A stretch of 64,000 nucleotides of DNA, from contig CP126194.1 in NCBI GenBank assembly GCA_030272155.1, forward strand, positions 2,037,501 to 2,101,500, in the 5' to 3' direction. The position numbers and the translations under genes are program-made. Positions 56,819-64,000 of this stretch are shown here, piece by piece (positions within the stretch are counted from its first letter, which is position 1; each line of letters starts with the position of its first letter). This DNA is from Tetradesmus obliquus. Taxonomy: Eukaryota; Chlorophyta; Chlorophyceae; Sphaeropleales; Scenedesmaceae. The notes under the pieces were generated by a model. That model saw nothing but the letters and a program-made list of their open reading frames with translations. It did no database searches and was not told the DNA's origin.

Positions 56819-59800
56819 ATGGCTGACCAGGTGATAGCAGACTACGTTGCCGAGCACAAGGAGCTGGCTGCCCTGTCCAGGGCTCGCTTCATCAAGCGCA
56901 TCTCGGACAGGCTGAAAGTGGCCAAGGAGGATGCCCGCAACTTTTGGAAGGGCAGCAAGTTCAAGCGGGTGCGGATGCTGTTCAAGCGCACCAAGACCCG
57001 TGCCCAGAAGCATGGGGCTGACCGGTTAGAGCCTAAGATTGTAAGCAAGCCCGGCGACTATCAGATTGATGTTCTGTACTTTGAGACCAGCGGTGACTCT
57101 GAGGAAAAGGAGCCGATGCGCCGCGTGCTGACCATGGTGGAGAGCTACACCCGCCGTGCGTACATGGAGCCGATCACCTGCAACAACATGGAGCGCGACA
57201 TCATCCCCGCGTACCAGCGCCTGCTGGAGCGCATCAAGGCACAGTTTGAGAAAGCTCAAGCGCAGCGCCAGGCGCAGGGCCACGTGCTGGCGACCTTTGA
57301 CAACATTCCGTCGGCGGCCTGGGCGCCCATTGCCGCTGCCATGCCCAAGACGGTGGCGCTGCAGGTCTCTGGCGACAACGAGTTTGATGCCGCCGCCTTC
57401 CGGGCCTTCAACGAGTCCAAGGGCATCACGCTCATCAACCACGTCAGCAAGTACGTCCACAACCCTGGGGTGCAGGGCGGTAACTCGCTTGGCGTCATCG
57501 ACAGCTTTGCGCGCTCCATCAAGCACATGGTGCGCACGTACGCACTGTCGCACAACAACCCGCGCTGGGGCGAGTACCTGCAGGACGTGCTAGGGGTGTA
57601 CAACGAGACGCCACACGCAGGCCTCAAGATGATGACGCCCGACTGGGTGTTCCTGCACCCCGACTCCATGTGGCACGACATGGTTGCCAAGGTGGAGCTG
57701 AACAAGCGCGTGAACGCTGCGTTGGAGGCGAGCGATTACCACACGGAGGATGAGGTGCGCGCCATCATGGGCACCCGCCGGGTCCACAAGGTCAAGCTGG
57801 CTGGCAAGCTGGCGCTGGGCGACATGGTCATGGTGCTCAAGGACAAGGCTTCGCAGTTTGCCAAGGGGCCCCGGCGCAACCTGGACCGCATCTTCGTGGT
57901 GGCCGAGCTGATGCCGCGCCTGCGCTACCGGGTGGCGGAGTACGCCGACCTGCTGGCCAAGGGGCTGAGCCCTTCATCCGATGACTGGATCGCCCAGGTG
58001 GACCTGTTGGATCGCGTGTATGCGCGGCCCGAGCTCTACAAGCTGTCTCCAGAGGACCTGCCCGAGGATGGCGCGGACCTGGGCTTGAGCGTGGAGGAGT
58101 ACCAGCAGGCCCGCGAGCACCTGCGCGAGCAGCTGGAGGAGGAGGGCGAGCTGGATGATCCCGAGGACAGGGACTTTGTGGCGGTCAAGGAGGAGCCCGA
58201 CGAGGAGGAGATCGATGAGGCGCGCGGGGACACCGGAAAGACCCGCAGGCGGGACAGGGGGCGCGATGAGACGCTGCAAGAGTTTCCGGAGGCCTACAGG
58301 CCGGCCATGGCCAAGCTGTGGGACGAGTACGAGAAGATGTCGGTGCGGGAGCTCAAGGGCACTCGGGCCCGGCTCTTCAAGGATTCCCTGCGCGACAAGC
58401 GTTCGATCGGCGTCATACTGCAGGAGGAGCCAACTGTGTTCTTGCGGAGATTGGTGGTGACACTGTTGTTGTACAAGCGCGGTGAGGGCTTCACGACATT
58501 CGTCAACAATTACAAGCGCGCCTTGCATGATGCTCCTGAGCCTGAAGAGGCCCCACTGCCCCCTCCGTCGGCCCCGAACACGGCGCCCCTGCCCCCGCTG
58601 CCTGGCCCTCTGCAGCGGGTTGTGGAGCAGTATGATGCAGAAATCGAGCAGGGACATGTCACTGCCGGTGCACTCCTGAGGGAAGCACTGGACCTGCAAG
58701 CGGGTGAGACCCTGGGCTTGGTTCTGCCGCTGACCGAGCAGCACATCAGGGACATGGACGAGCCATCCCTCGGCAAGTTTGTGGCTGCGGCGACAGCTCA
58801 CCCAGACATTGATCGCAACCAGTCCCTAAAGGACAGCATGTTGTTGGTGTACGAGGTGATGGCAGAGCGCCTCAGCAACCGCAAGACGTTGGCCGATTCC
58901 ATTGCCGAGTTTGATCCCGACATCCACGACACCTTACAAGCCAACCTGGCCAGGTTTGAGAACCTGAGCAAGGAAGACCTCGACGATCGCATCGATAAGA
59001 TTCATGCTAAAGCACTCACCGAGGCGCCTGCGCGGCGCATGCTGGATGCTGACCCCGAGAAGCTGTACGAGTTCATCGTGCTGGCCCTCCTCCTGCGCAA
59101 CAAGGTCGCCTTCCAATCCCCTGAATACCAAAAGCACGCAAACAGCCTCATGAACATCACACGAGTGCTGAAGGAGCATGGGTTGGCGGTGGCGCGCGCC
59201 TCTGGTCATGGTAAGATTGGCATTGAGCAAATACAGAACATGCCTGAGCGCGTGCGGCCACAACTTGAGGCAAGCTGGAGAGAGCATGAATCCAAGAGCA
59301 TGGAGCAGTTGGTGTCGCTGGAGGCTGCGCTGGCGAAGAAGCTGAAGGACGACTACAACTTGAACAAGGTCCTGAAGAAGAAGAGCGAGCGGATGGTTCG
59401 CAACACGAGCGCCGTGGACGTCCTTGCAATTGAGGCCGGTCGCAAGCTGTTCCTGGAGCGTGTGGCCGTCATGCTGCTCATGCGCTTCAAGACTCCTACA
59501 GGCGCCAGTGTCACCTTGAAGTCGCTCATCAACACTGCATTGACTGCGATCAAGGAGTGGGGAACGGCAGGTGCCCCCACAGCCGAAGCAGATGCGGTGT
59601 ACTGGATGCCCGACTTTCCTGCGCGCCTCAAGCCCGAGTTTGAGGAGATCCAGCAAGAGCTGTCGGGCAAGACTCCGGCAGAGCTGGGTGCTATGGTGGA
59701 CCCACTCGAGGCCGAGCTGAGGAACGGTGGCAAGCTCATCAACGGTAAGGCGATTGTGGATGAGGGCCAGAAGAGCAATGCCACAGAGGAAGCCCGGCAG

Positions 59801-59923
59801 AAGCGCAGGCTTTTTCTGAAGCTTGTCGTGATCAAGGCTCGTCTGGTGCGCGTGGGCACCGCCGAAGAGAAGCGGGTGTACAGGGCCTGGGTGAACAAGA
59901 ACAAGAGGCGGGTGTTCGAGTGA
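56819..59923 (+). CDS. Retroviral-type (rve) integrase with a long C-terminal extension, 1034 aa
   Basis: Inserts the element's DNA into the host genome. ATG at 56819 lies 18 bp after the polymerase-helicase stop. The catalytic core spans residues about 75-260: Asp84 in YQIDVLYFET, Asp186 in VSGDNEFDAAAF, and the third acidic position in NSLGVIDSFARSIK is Asp228, not the usual Glu. The D84-D186 spacing is long for the family. After the core, GDMVMVLKDK...RRNLDRIFVVAEL resembles the SH3-like tail of Polinton integrases. From about 430 to the end (600 residues) are charged helical segments of unknown role, with a Pro-rich linker at about 580-600 (PLPPPSAPNTAPLPPLPGP). An integrase of this kind is usually 300-500 aa, so this is an unusual fusion or extension. 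Confidence 0.78.
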   Translation: MADQVIADYVAEHKELAALSRARFIKRISDRLKVAKEDARNFWKGSKFKRVRMLFKRTKTRAQKHGADRLEPKIVSKPGDYQIDVLYFETSGDSEEKEPMRRVLTMVESYTRRAYMEPITCNNMERDIIPAYQRLLERIKAQFEKAQAQRQAQGHVLATFDNIPSAAWAPIAAAMPKTVALQVSGDNEFDAAAFRAFNESKGITLINHVSKYVHNPGVQGGNSLGVIDSFARSIKHMVRTYALSHNNPRWGEYLQDVLGVYNETPHAGLKMMTPDWVFLHPDSMWHDMVAKVELNKRVNAALEASDYHTEDEVRAIMGTRRVHKVKLAGKLALGDMVMVLKDKASQFAKGPRRNLDRIFVVAELMPRLRYRVAEYADLLAKGLSPSSDDWIAQVDLLDRVYARPELYKLSPEDLPEDGADLGLSVEEYQQAREHLREQLEEEGELDDPEDRDFVAVKEEPDEEEIDEARGDTGKTRRRDRGRDETLQEFPEAYRPAMAKLWDEYEKMSVRELKGTRARLFKDSLRDKRSIGVILQEEPTVFLRRLVVTLLLYKRGEGFTTFVNNYKRALHDAPEPEEAPLPPPSAPNTAPLPPLPGPLQRVVEQYDAEIEQGHVTAGALLREALDLQAGETLGLVLPLTEQHIRDMDEPSLGKFVAAATAHPDIDRNQSLKDSMLLVYEVMAERLSNRKTLADSIAEFDPDIHDTLQANLARFENLSKEDLDDRIDKIHAKALTEAPARRMLDADPEKLYEFIVLALLLRNKVAFQSPEYQKHANSLMNITRVLKEHGLAVARASGHGKIGIEQIQNMPERVRPQLEASWREHESKSMEQLVSLEAALAKKLKDDYNLNKVLKKKSERMVRNTSAVDVLAIEAGRKLFLERVAVMLLMRFKTPTGASVTLKSLINTALTAIKEWGTAGAPTAEADAVYWMPDFPARLKPEFEEIQQELSGKTPAELGAMVDPLEAELRNGGKLINGKAIVDEGQKSNATEEARQKRRLFLKLVVIKARLVRVGTAEEKRVYRAWVNKNKRRVFE

Positions 59924-59937
59924 TGGCGCCTAGTGAT

Positions 59938-59955
59938 GGCGCGCATCGTCGCGCC
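59938..59955. terminator. Short GC hairpin between convergent viral genes
   Basis: GGCGCG (59938-59943) pairs with CGCGCC (59950-59955) around CATCGT. It sits between the integrase stop (59921-59923) and the minus-strand stop at 59955-59957, where a shared transcript end would be expected. Function is inferred from position only. Confidence 0.3.
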
Positions 59956-60410
59956 TAGCCAAACAGCGACTTGAACAGCATGTCCTCCCTCAGCTGTTGC
60001 AGCCTGGCATTGGCGGTTGAGTGAAGCGAGTCGGCGGTGCGTCTCGACTTGGAGTGTTTCGGTGGTGGGGGTGAGTCCTCTTCCTCAGAGTCAGACCCTT
60101 CCTCAGACTCCGGGGGCGGGGGTGGCGCCTTTGTTTTTTTTGGTCTAGGTGCAGGCGCTGCTGTGTCCACAGGTGTCTCCATGTTCGGGGCTTGTGCGGA
60201 CATGGCGCCGCGCAGAGCACTGGTGCGCTTCTGCACTTCTCTGCGCTTGGCTTCCCTTTCCAGGGCCTCCAGCTCCTTTTCCTCGGCACGCTCCTGCGCT
60301 CGCGCCCTGCGGACCTCAGCGGCCTTCAGTCGCGCTGCAGCCAGCACTGCCAGGCGTTGCTCTGAGAGCGGCTTACGCACCACTGGTGCCACTATGCGTG
60401 ACTGATCCAT
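59955..60410 (-). CDS. Viral-block hypothetical protein, charged coiled coil, 151 aa
   Basis: Not recognised. Starts at ATG 60408-60410 (MDQSRIVAPVVRKPLSEQRL). Residues about 20-70 form a strongly basic/acidic helix rich in Ala, Arg, Glu and Lys (RRARAQERAEEKELEALERE), a likely coiled coil. The middle has a Pro-rich and acidic stretch (PPPPPESEEGSDSEEEDSPP), and the end is basic, with HSKSRRTADSLHS. It overlaps nothing and ends 31 bp from the convergent integrase stop. A DNA-binding or scaffolding role would suit the composition, but there is no direct evidence. Confidence 0.65.
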   Translation of the reverse strand: MDQSRIVAPVVRKPLSEQRLAVLAAARLKAAEVRRARAQERAEEKELEALEREAKRREVQKRTSALRGAMSAQAPNMETPVDTAAPAPRPKKTKAPPPPPESEEGSDSEEEDSPPPPKHSKSRRTADSLHSTANARLQQLREDMLFKSLFG

Positions 60411-60412
60411 GC

Positions 60413-60841
60413 CTATGGCCCACTATAAACTTTTACGCTCCCGAACAGCCCCACTATGCCCGAGAGGGCCTTGACCAGGCGCGGCCGGGTGGCACTGCCC
60501 CCGAGGGGCTTCATGTACACCTGCTCCCCCGACCCCACGTGCACCACCTCCAGGAACCAGTCGTGCTCCAGGTACTGGTGGTTGATGTAGGCGAGCAGGT
60601 CCTCTGTGACCTCGCCGCAGAACAGGTCGGTCTCCTTTTGAGTCCCTAGGTGGAAGGCCACGGGGCCCCGCTGCACCACCGTGCACCCTGTGCTGGGGTC
60701 CTTGTTCAGCAGCAACCAGCTCAACCTGTCGGAATCAGCGTGGTCCTCGCACCAGCACCTGAGGGATACTGCCAGCTGTGCGCCCCTCCAGAGAGCGTTT
60801 GCCAGGTCCACGATGGTCTGTGCCACGTCCCTCGCCATCAT
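60413..60841 (-). CDS. Viral-block hypothetical protein, 142 aa
   Basis: Not recognised. First ATG in frame at 60839-60841 (MMARDVAQTIVDLANALWRG); a GTG further up could add five residues. It reads RCWCEDHADSDRLSWLLLNK, VVQRGPVAFHLGTQKETDLF and YINHQYLEHDWFLEVVHVGS, a compact mixed alpha/beta composition with no low-complexity sequence. Its stop is only 2 bp from the ATG of the next gene downstream, so the two are probably co-transcribed. Intact and virus-like in base composition. Confidence 0.65.
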   Translation of the reverse strand: MMARDVAQTIVDLANALWRGAQLAVSLRCWCEDHADSDRLSWLLLNKDPSTGCTVVQRGPVAFHLGTQKETDLFCGEVTEDLLAYINHQYLEHDWFLEVVHVGSGEQVYMKPLGGSATRPRLVKALSGIVGLFGSVKVYSGP

Positions 60842-60860
60842 GTGCGATGCCCGCACATTA

Positions 60861-62018
60861 CTAAAACAGGTATCCCCCGCCGAGTTTGGTGAGCGTCAGG
60901 CACACGCGGATTGGCACCGCAAGGGTGTTGTTCCACGAGGACTTGAGCCAGTTGTTGCTGCCGCCGACTGGGGGGTAGGCGTTGCCCACGCATGTTATGC
61001 TGGCGGTGACGGTCGTGGCGATGTTGGACGCGTTCTTGATCACGACCGAATCGACGCCTCCAGAGATGGGGCCAGTCATCACGTACATGGTCGAGTGACC
61101 GACAACGGAGCCGTCAGTCGCATACAGCAGCACGTGCAGGAGGTACATCGCCATCTGCTGAAGCCTCTGGCTCCCCTGGTAGTCGAGGTCGGTGTAGGAC
61201 CCAGAGAGCTCGGCATCGCGGCTCTCCGTCCACAGGCGCACGAAGAAGCTGCTGCTGGCCGGCACGTTGGCGTACATCTGGATGCTGGAGAAGGACGGTG
61301 CCATCAGCCTGGCATTGCAGATCATTCCCTGGGGCGTCAGGCCAATCGAGGGCCCGGCGCCTTTGGCTTGCATGTAGAGGGATCCCGCGCTGTCCAGGTA
61401 GGTGTCGTCCGCCCAGTAGGAGAGGCTGCTCAAGGCGTTGGGGCCCGCCTGGAAGGTGTCGGCGACGACTCTCCCGCTTGCCTTCAGCGCAGCGACCGAC
61501 ATGGCGCCCGTGCACTCGACGTCCTGGCCGATGTAGGTGATGGGCAGGATCTCCACGTCCTTGAGGTAGGCACCCAGCGCGCCTACAAACACAAAGTTGC
61601 CGCCGTTGAAGCTGGTCGCGACGGGCTTCCCCGTGATGACCGTGGTCGCGTTAGACCCTGAGGCGTCGGCGAGGGCCACCGTGGCCTCCCCAGGGCGCGT
61701 GCGCACGATGACGTACAGCCACTGTGAATCCGTCCAGGCACTGGGGTCCACCCAGATGAAGTCGGGCGCGCTCGCGCCATAGGTCCTCAGCGTCAACCGG
61801 TGCGCGGGCCGGTTGAACATCAGCGACAGCCTGACGCCGCTCGGCTCTCCCCACGTCACAGAGCCCGACCCACTGGCGCCGAAGCTGATCCGGAACCGCA
61901 TGAAGAAGGCCTGGGTGGGCGGCACGTCGTAGACTGCCGACCCCGAGCCATAGGAGCTGAGGTCGATGACCCCGTCGTCGCCCATGGACGCCATGCCCGT
62001 GTATGATGATGGAGGCAT
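60861..62018 (-). CDS. Virion-surface-like protein with LamG/concanavalin-like fold, 385 aa
   Basis: Probably a surface or fibre-associated protein; family not certain. ATG at 62016-62018 (MPPSSYTGMASMGDDGVIDL). Residues about 20-150 resemble a LamG/concanavalin A-like beta sandwich: QAFFMRFRISFG, LMFNRPAHRLTLRTYGA, WTDSQWLYVIVRTRPGEATV, NFVFVGALGAYLKDVEILPI. The rest is rich in Ser, Ala, Val, Tyr (QMYANVPASSSFFVRLWTES), like phage and algal-virus fibre or appendage proteins. No signal peptide or membrane anchor. It follows the fibre-like gene and is separated from it by a short direct repeat, which suggests shared regulation. Confidence 0.62.
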   Translation of the reverse strand: MPPSSYTGMASMGDDGVIDLSSYGSGSAVYDVPPTQAFFMRFRISFGASGSGSVTWGEPSGVRLSLMFNRPAHRLTLRTYGASAPDFIWVDPSAWTDSQWLYVIVRTRPGEATVALADASGSNATTVITGKPVATSFNGGNFVFVGALGAYLKDVEILPITYIGQDVECTGAMSVAALKASGRVVADTFQAGPNALSSLSYWADDTYLDSAGSLYMQAKGAGPSIGLTPQGMICNARLMAPSFSSIQMYANVPASSSFFVRLWTESRDAELSGSYTDLDYQGSQRLQQMAMYLLHVLLYATDGSVVGHSTMYVMTGPISGGVDSVVIKNASNIATTVTASITCVGNAYPPVGGSNNWLKSSWNNTLAVPIRVCLTLTKLGGGYLF

Positions 62019-62019
62019 G

Positions 62020-62102
62020 TGCGCTGTCTGTAAGACGAGCACACATTTTCAGTGCGCTGTCTGTAAGACGAGCACACATTTTCAGTGCGCTGTCTGTAAG
62101 AC
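62020..62102. repeat. 33-bp direct repeat (2.5 units) between two viral structural genes
   Basis: TGCGCTGTCTGTAAGACGAG plus CACACATTTTCAG at 62020-62052 and 62053-62085, then a partial unit to 62102. It fills the whole gap between the fibre-like stop (62105-62107) and the LamG-like ATG (62018). On the minus strand each unit has TCTTACAGACAGCGCAC. It may be a promoter element or a spacer repeat. Confidence 0.85.
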
Positions 62103-62104
62103 GC

Positions 62105-64000
62105 TCACTTGATGAAGCGCACAAAAAGGTCGTTGGTGTAGGCCGTGCTCGCGCCGGGCAGGGTCTCCGAGTAGGGGGCGGTCAGGTTTTGGTCGTAGAG
62201 CGAGTTGAAGCTAAAGTTGTCGCCCGACATCACCTGGTCTGGCCGCAGTGTCAGCTTGTAGAGGCCGTTGGCGTCCAGCACCTGCACCCCAGTGGCCGTC
62301 ACGAACATGCCGTTGGCCGTAAAGCTGAAGGGGCCCATGGTGCCCGTGGTCGCGCTGGTGGTGGCCACCACGTTGCCATTGGGTTTGAGCGTCATGATAT
62401 CCGACCCAGTCCCCGACGAGATGACCAGGTCGCCGCTGCCCCCACCTCGGACCCCGATGGTCCAGGCGCCCAGCTTGATGGTCCCGCCGCTCGCGCTGAT
62501 GTTGCCGGCCACGTCCAGCTTGTTCGAGGGCGCGTTGGTCCCGATGCCCGTGTTGCCGCTGTTGCCGTCCACACACAGGCCAGTGGTGAAGTTGAAGCTT
62601 GCACCAGATGCCAGACCTGACGGGCCATAGTTTATCGAGTACTTGCCGCCGATCTTGTAGACCTGGATGGGCGCGGGCGACACCGACGCCCTCCAAGCAC
62701 TGCCGTCGTAGTAGCTGTCGTACATGTGCGCGATGTTGTCGGGTCCCCAGTTCAGCTGCTGGTAGATGGGGTACGCGCTCGAGCCCGTGTAGACGCCCAC
62801 GAGCGGCCCTGCCATGGACCTTATGGCGCTGCTGGACAGGACGAGGCCGCTGGTGCCCGTGGGGGCCCCCTGCAGTCCGCTGGTTGGCCCGCTGCCGATG
62901 CGCACGGTGCCGTTTACGACACAGTTGCCATTCACCGCCACGCCCCCGTCGGCTCGCACGACCAGCGAGGTGTTGCCCGAGGCCCCAGTGGTCCCTCGAA
63001 ACTGGAGGTCCCTGGTGGTCCCGTCGGTGGGCCCCACGGTCCACTGGGTGCCCGAGGTGTTGTCCAGGCGCAGGCATGCGCCCTTGTTGTAGCTCCAGGC
63101 CTTGAGCTCGCCGTAGACGTTTGCCCCCGAGTCGCTCAGGCGCATGACGTCTGAGACGGTGCCGCTGGTGAGGTCGGGCGTGGTGCCGAAGCGCAGGGGC
63201 TGGCCCTCGTTCCACAGAATGGACGTCGCGTTGGCATCGTGGCCGCTGTAGAGGCCCAGGTACCTGCAGCTGGGGCCCGTGAACTCGTTGGTGGCAAAGA
63301 CCTCGCCCCCGTACTGGCCGGCGACCTGCAGCAGCTTGCGCGGGTCCGAGGTGCGGATGCCCACGCGCTTGTTGGTGCAGTAGACGTTGGAGACCATGGG
63401 GTCCACCCAGGCCCAGTGGCGCGCGTCCATGAAGCCGTTGGCCGTCACGTTGGCCATGCCAGGCTTGTTCAGGATGAAGCTGGGCTCTGCCGGCAGCCCC
63501 TGGGTCCAGTCGGCCTGCCAGGTGTTGGAGAGCGTGATCAGGCCAGCGTTTGACACCGTGATGCGGCTGTTGGCGTCGGTGGTCAGCTTGACCTGCTTGG
63601 CGTTGAACGCGGCCCAGTCGGTGTTGCTGATCCAGCCCAAGGACACATTGGACAGGTTGGCGTTGTTCATGACGCGAATGTCATTGCGCCAGGTGGAGAG
63701 GCCTGGCACGTTGCCAGAGATCAGCAGGGGACAGGTGTTGGCCAGGGAGGGCACCATGTTGACGTCGCTCATCCTGATGGGGTTGAGGCCGGTGCTCTGG
63801 AAAACCACATTGGCCCCACTCAGCGTCACATTGGATGTCGCTGCAACATTGAGGCTGGATCCATTGCAGGTGAGGGGCCCGGTGAAGCTGGCAGCGCCCG
63901 CGACTTTGAAGGACGCTCCGTTAAAAGCCACGGTGTTCCCAAAGGTGGCTGGGCCGGTGACCTTGGCAAACGGCCGAAAGAACAGCTCCGTGCAGGACAG
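62105..64000 (-). CDS. Tail-fibre-like viral protein, 5' end beyond window
   Basis: The frame is open to the right edge; reading on from the GTG at 63929-63931 the upstream residues include RPFAKVTGPATFGNTVAFNG, so the true start is outside. The sequence is repetitive beta-structure of the phage/algal-virus fibre type. Two copies of the fibre motif are seen: VGIRTSDPRKLLQVAGQYGG and TGIGTNAPSNKLDVAGNISA (consensus GIGT--P--KLDV-G). Other parts are Asn/Ser/Thr/Gly-rich strands (ITVSNAGLITLSNTW; GTVRIGSGPTSGL). The C-terminus ends TNDLFVRFIK. I saw no S74-type autoprotease domain. Likely the receptor-binding or capsid-vertex fibre of the virus. Confidence 0.75.
   Translation of the reverse strand: MSCTELFFRPFAKVTGPATFGNTVAFNGASFKVAGAASFTGPLTCNGSSLNVAATSNVTLSGANVVFQSTGLNPIRMSDVNMVPSLANTCPLLISGNVPGLSTWRNDIRVMNNANLSNVSLGWISNTDWAAFNAKQVKLTTDANSRITVSNAGLITLSNTWQADWTQGLPAEPSFILNKPGMANVTANGFMDARHWAWVDPMVSNVYCTNKRVGIRTSDPRKLLQVAGQYGGEVFATNEFTGPSCRYLGLYSGHDANATSILWNEGQPLRFGTTPDLTSGTVSDVMRLSDSGANVYGELKAWSYNKGACLRLDNTSGTQWTVGPTDGTTRDLQFRGTTGASGNTSLVVRADGGVAVNGNCVVNGTVRIGSGPTSGLQGAPTGTSGLVLSSSAIRSMAGPLVGVYTGSSAYPIYQQLNWGPDNIAHMYDSYYDGSAWRASVSPAPIQVYKIGGKYSINYGPSGLASGASFNFTTGLCVDGNSGNTGIGTNAPSNKLDVAGNISASGGTIKLGAWTIGVRGGGSGDLVISSGTGSDIMTLKPNGNVVATTSATTGTMGPFSFTANGMFVTATGVQVLDANGLYKLTLRPDQVMSGDNFSFNSLYDQNLTAPYSETLPGASTAYTNDLFVRFIK

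Larger units (their letters stand above)
52890..64000. mobile_element. Integrated DNA virus, Polinton-like virus class (left part; runs off right edge)
   Basis: About 11 kb of intronless, closely packed ORFs with visibly higher GC and no CAG runs, in sharp contrast with the host genes. Gene set: viral/organellar-type PolB fused to SF1 helicase, retroviral-type integrase, LamG-like and tail-fibre-like proteins. Polymerase plus integrase is the hallmark of Polinton/Maverick and Polinton-like elements. Two plus-strand genes face four minus-strand genes, meeting at about 59.94 kb. All six frames look intact. Major capsid, penton and packaging ATPase genes are not in the window. Terminal inverted repeats could not be tested because the right end is missing. 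Confidence 0.78.

Noticed and set aside
62211-63215. 334-codon frame overlapping the fibre-like gene
   Set aside because: Same-strand shadow frame rich in Arg/Gly/Gln/His; the main frame carries the GIGT-P-KLDV motifs.

Overview
The window is nuclear DNA of a green alga, most likely a chlorophyte of the Chlorophyceae type. Evidence: spliced genes with GTGAGT...TGCAG introns, very heavy CAG/CTG runs giving poly-Q and poly-A tracts, TGTAA signals after stop codons, plastid-type and secretory leader peptides, and plant-type gene families (AP2, bZIP, plastid ABCI10-like ATPase). Exon joins were worked out by hand from splice sites and reading phase; family names come from recognised motifs, not from a database search.

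Layout. 1-2693: AP2/ERF transcription factor (minus, runs off the left edge). 6646-7381: small three-exon acidic/Gln-rich protein (minus). 7882-9225: LSM7 (minus, four exons). 9818-12809: ABCI10/CbiO-like ATPase (plus, five exons). 13944-16100: intronless bZIP factor. 18953-21768: plastid membrane protein with two copies of a GATGG-AGGE module. 23503-26106: CUE-CUE-Smr protein. 26821-31221: secreted Ntn-hydrolase of the choloylglycine-hydrolase type. 33616-42926 (minus) and 44487-46649 (plus): a head-to-head pair of secreted proteins sharing the same Cys-rich first exon; one continues into Ycf48-like repeats and leucine-rich repeats, the other into a beta-helix. 46940-52655: a 5'-truncated, frameshifted LINE with RT, PHD finger, a possible PCIF1-like methyltransferase fold and RNase H. 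52.9 kb to the right edge: a GC-rich, intronless, gene-dense block that looks like an integrated DNA virus of the Polinton-like class.

The viral block has two arms. Plus strand: a 1295-aa protein joining a family-B DNA polymerase of the viral/organellar type to an SF1 helicase and an HNH-like zinc domain, then a 1034-aa retroviral-type integrase. Minus strand, convergent: two small proteins, a LamG-like virion-surface candidate and a tail-fibre-like protein that continues past the window end. Capsid genes, if present, lie to the right.

The other notable theme is host intron growth by tandem duplication. At four splice junctions in three genes the intron holds repeated copies of the splice site plus the adjoining exon edge (about 112 bp x6, about 109 bp x2, 69 bp x10, about 115 bp x6). 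Three further compact arrays have periods of 33, 36 and 45 bp.
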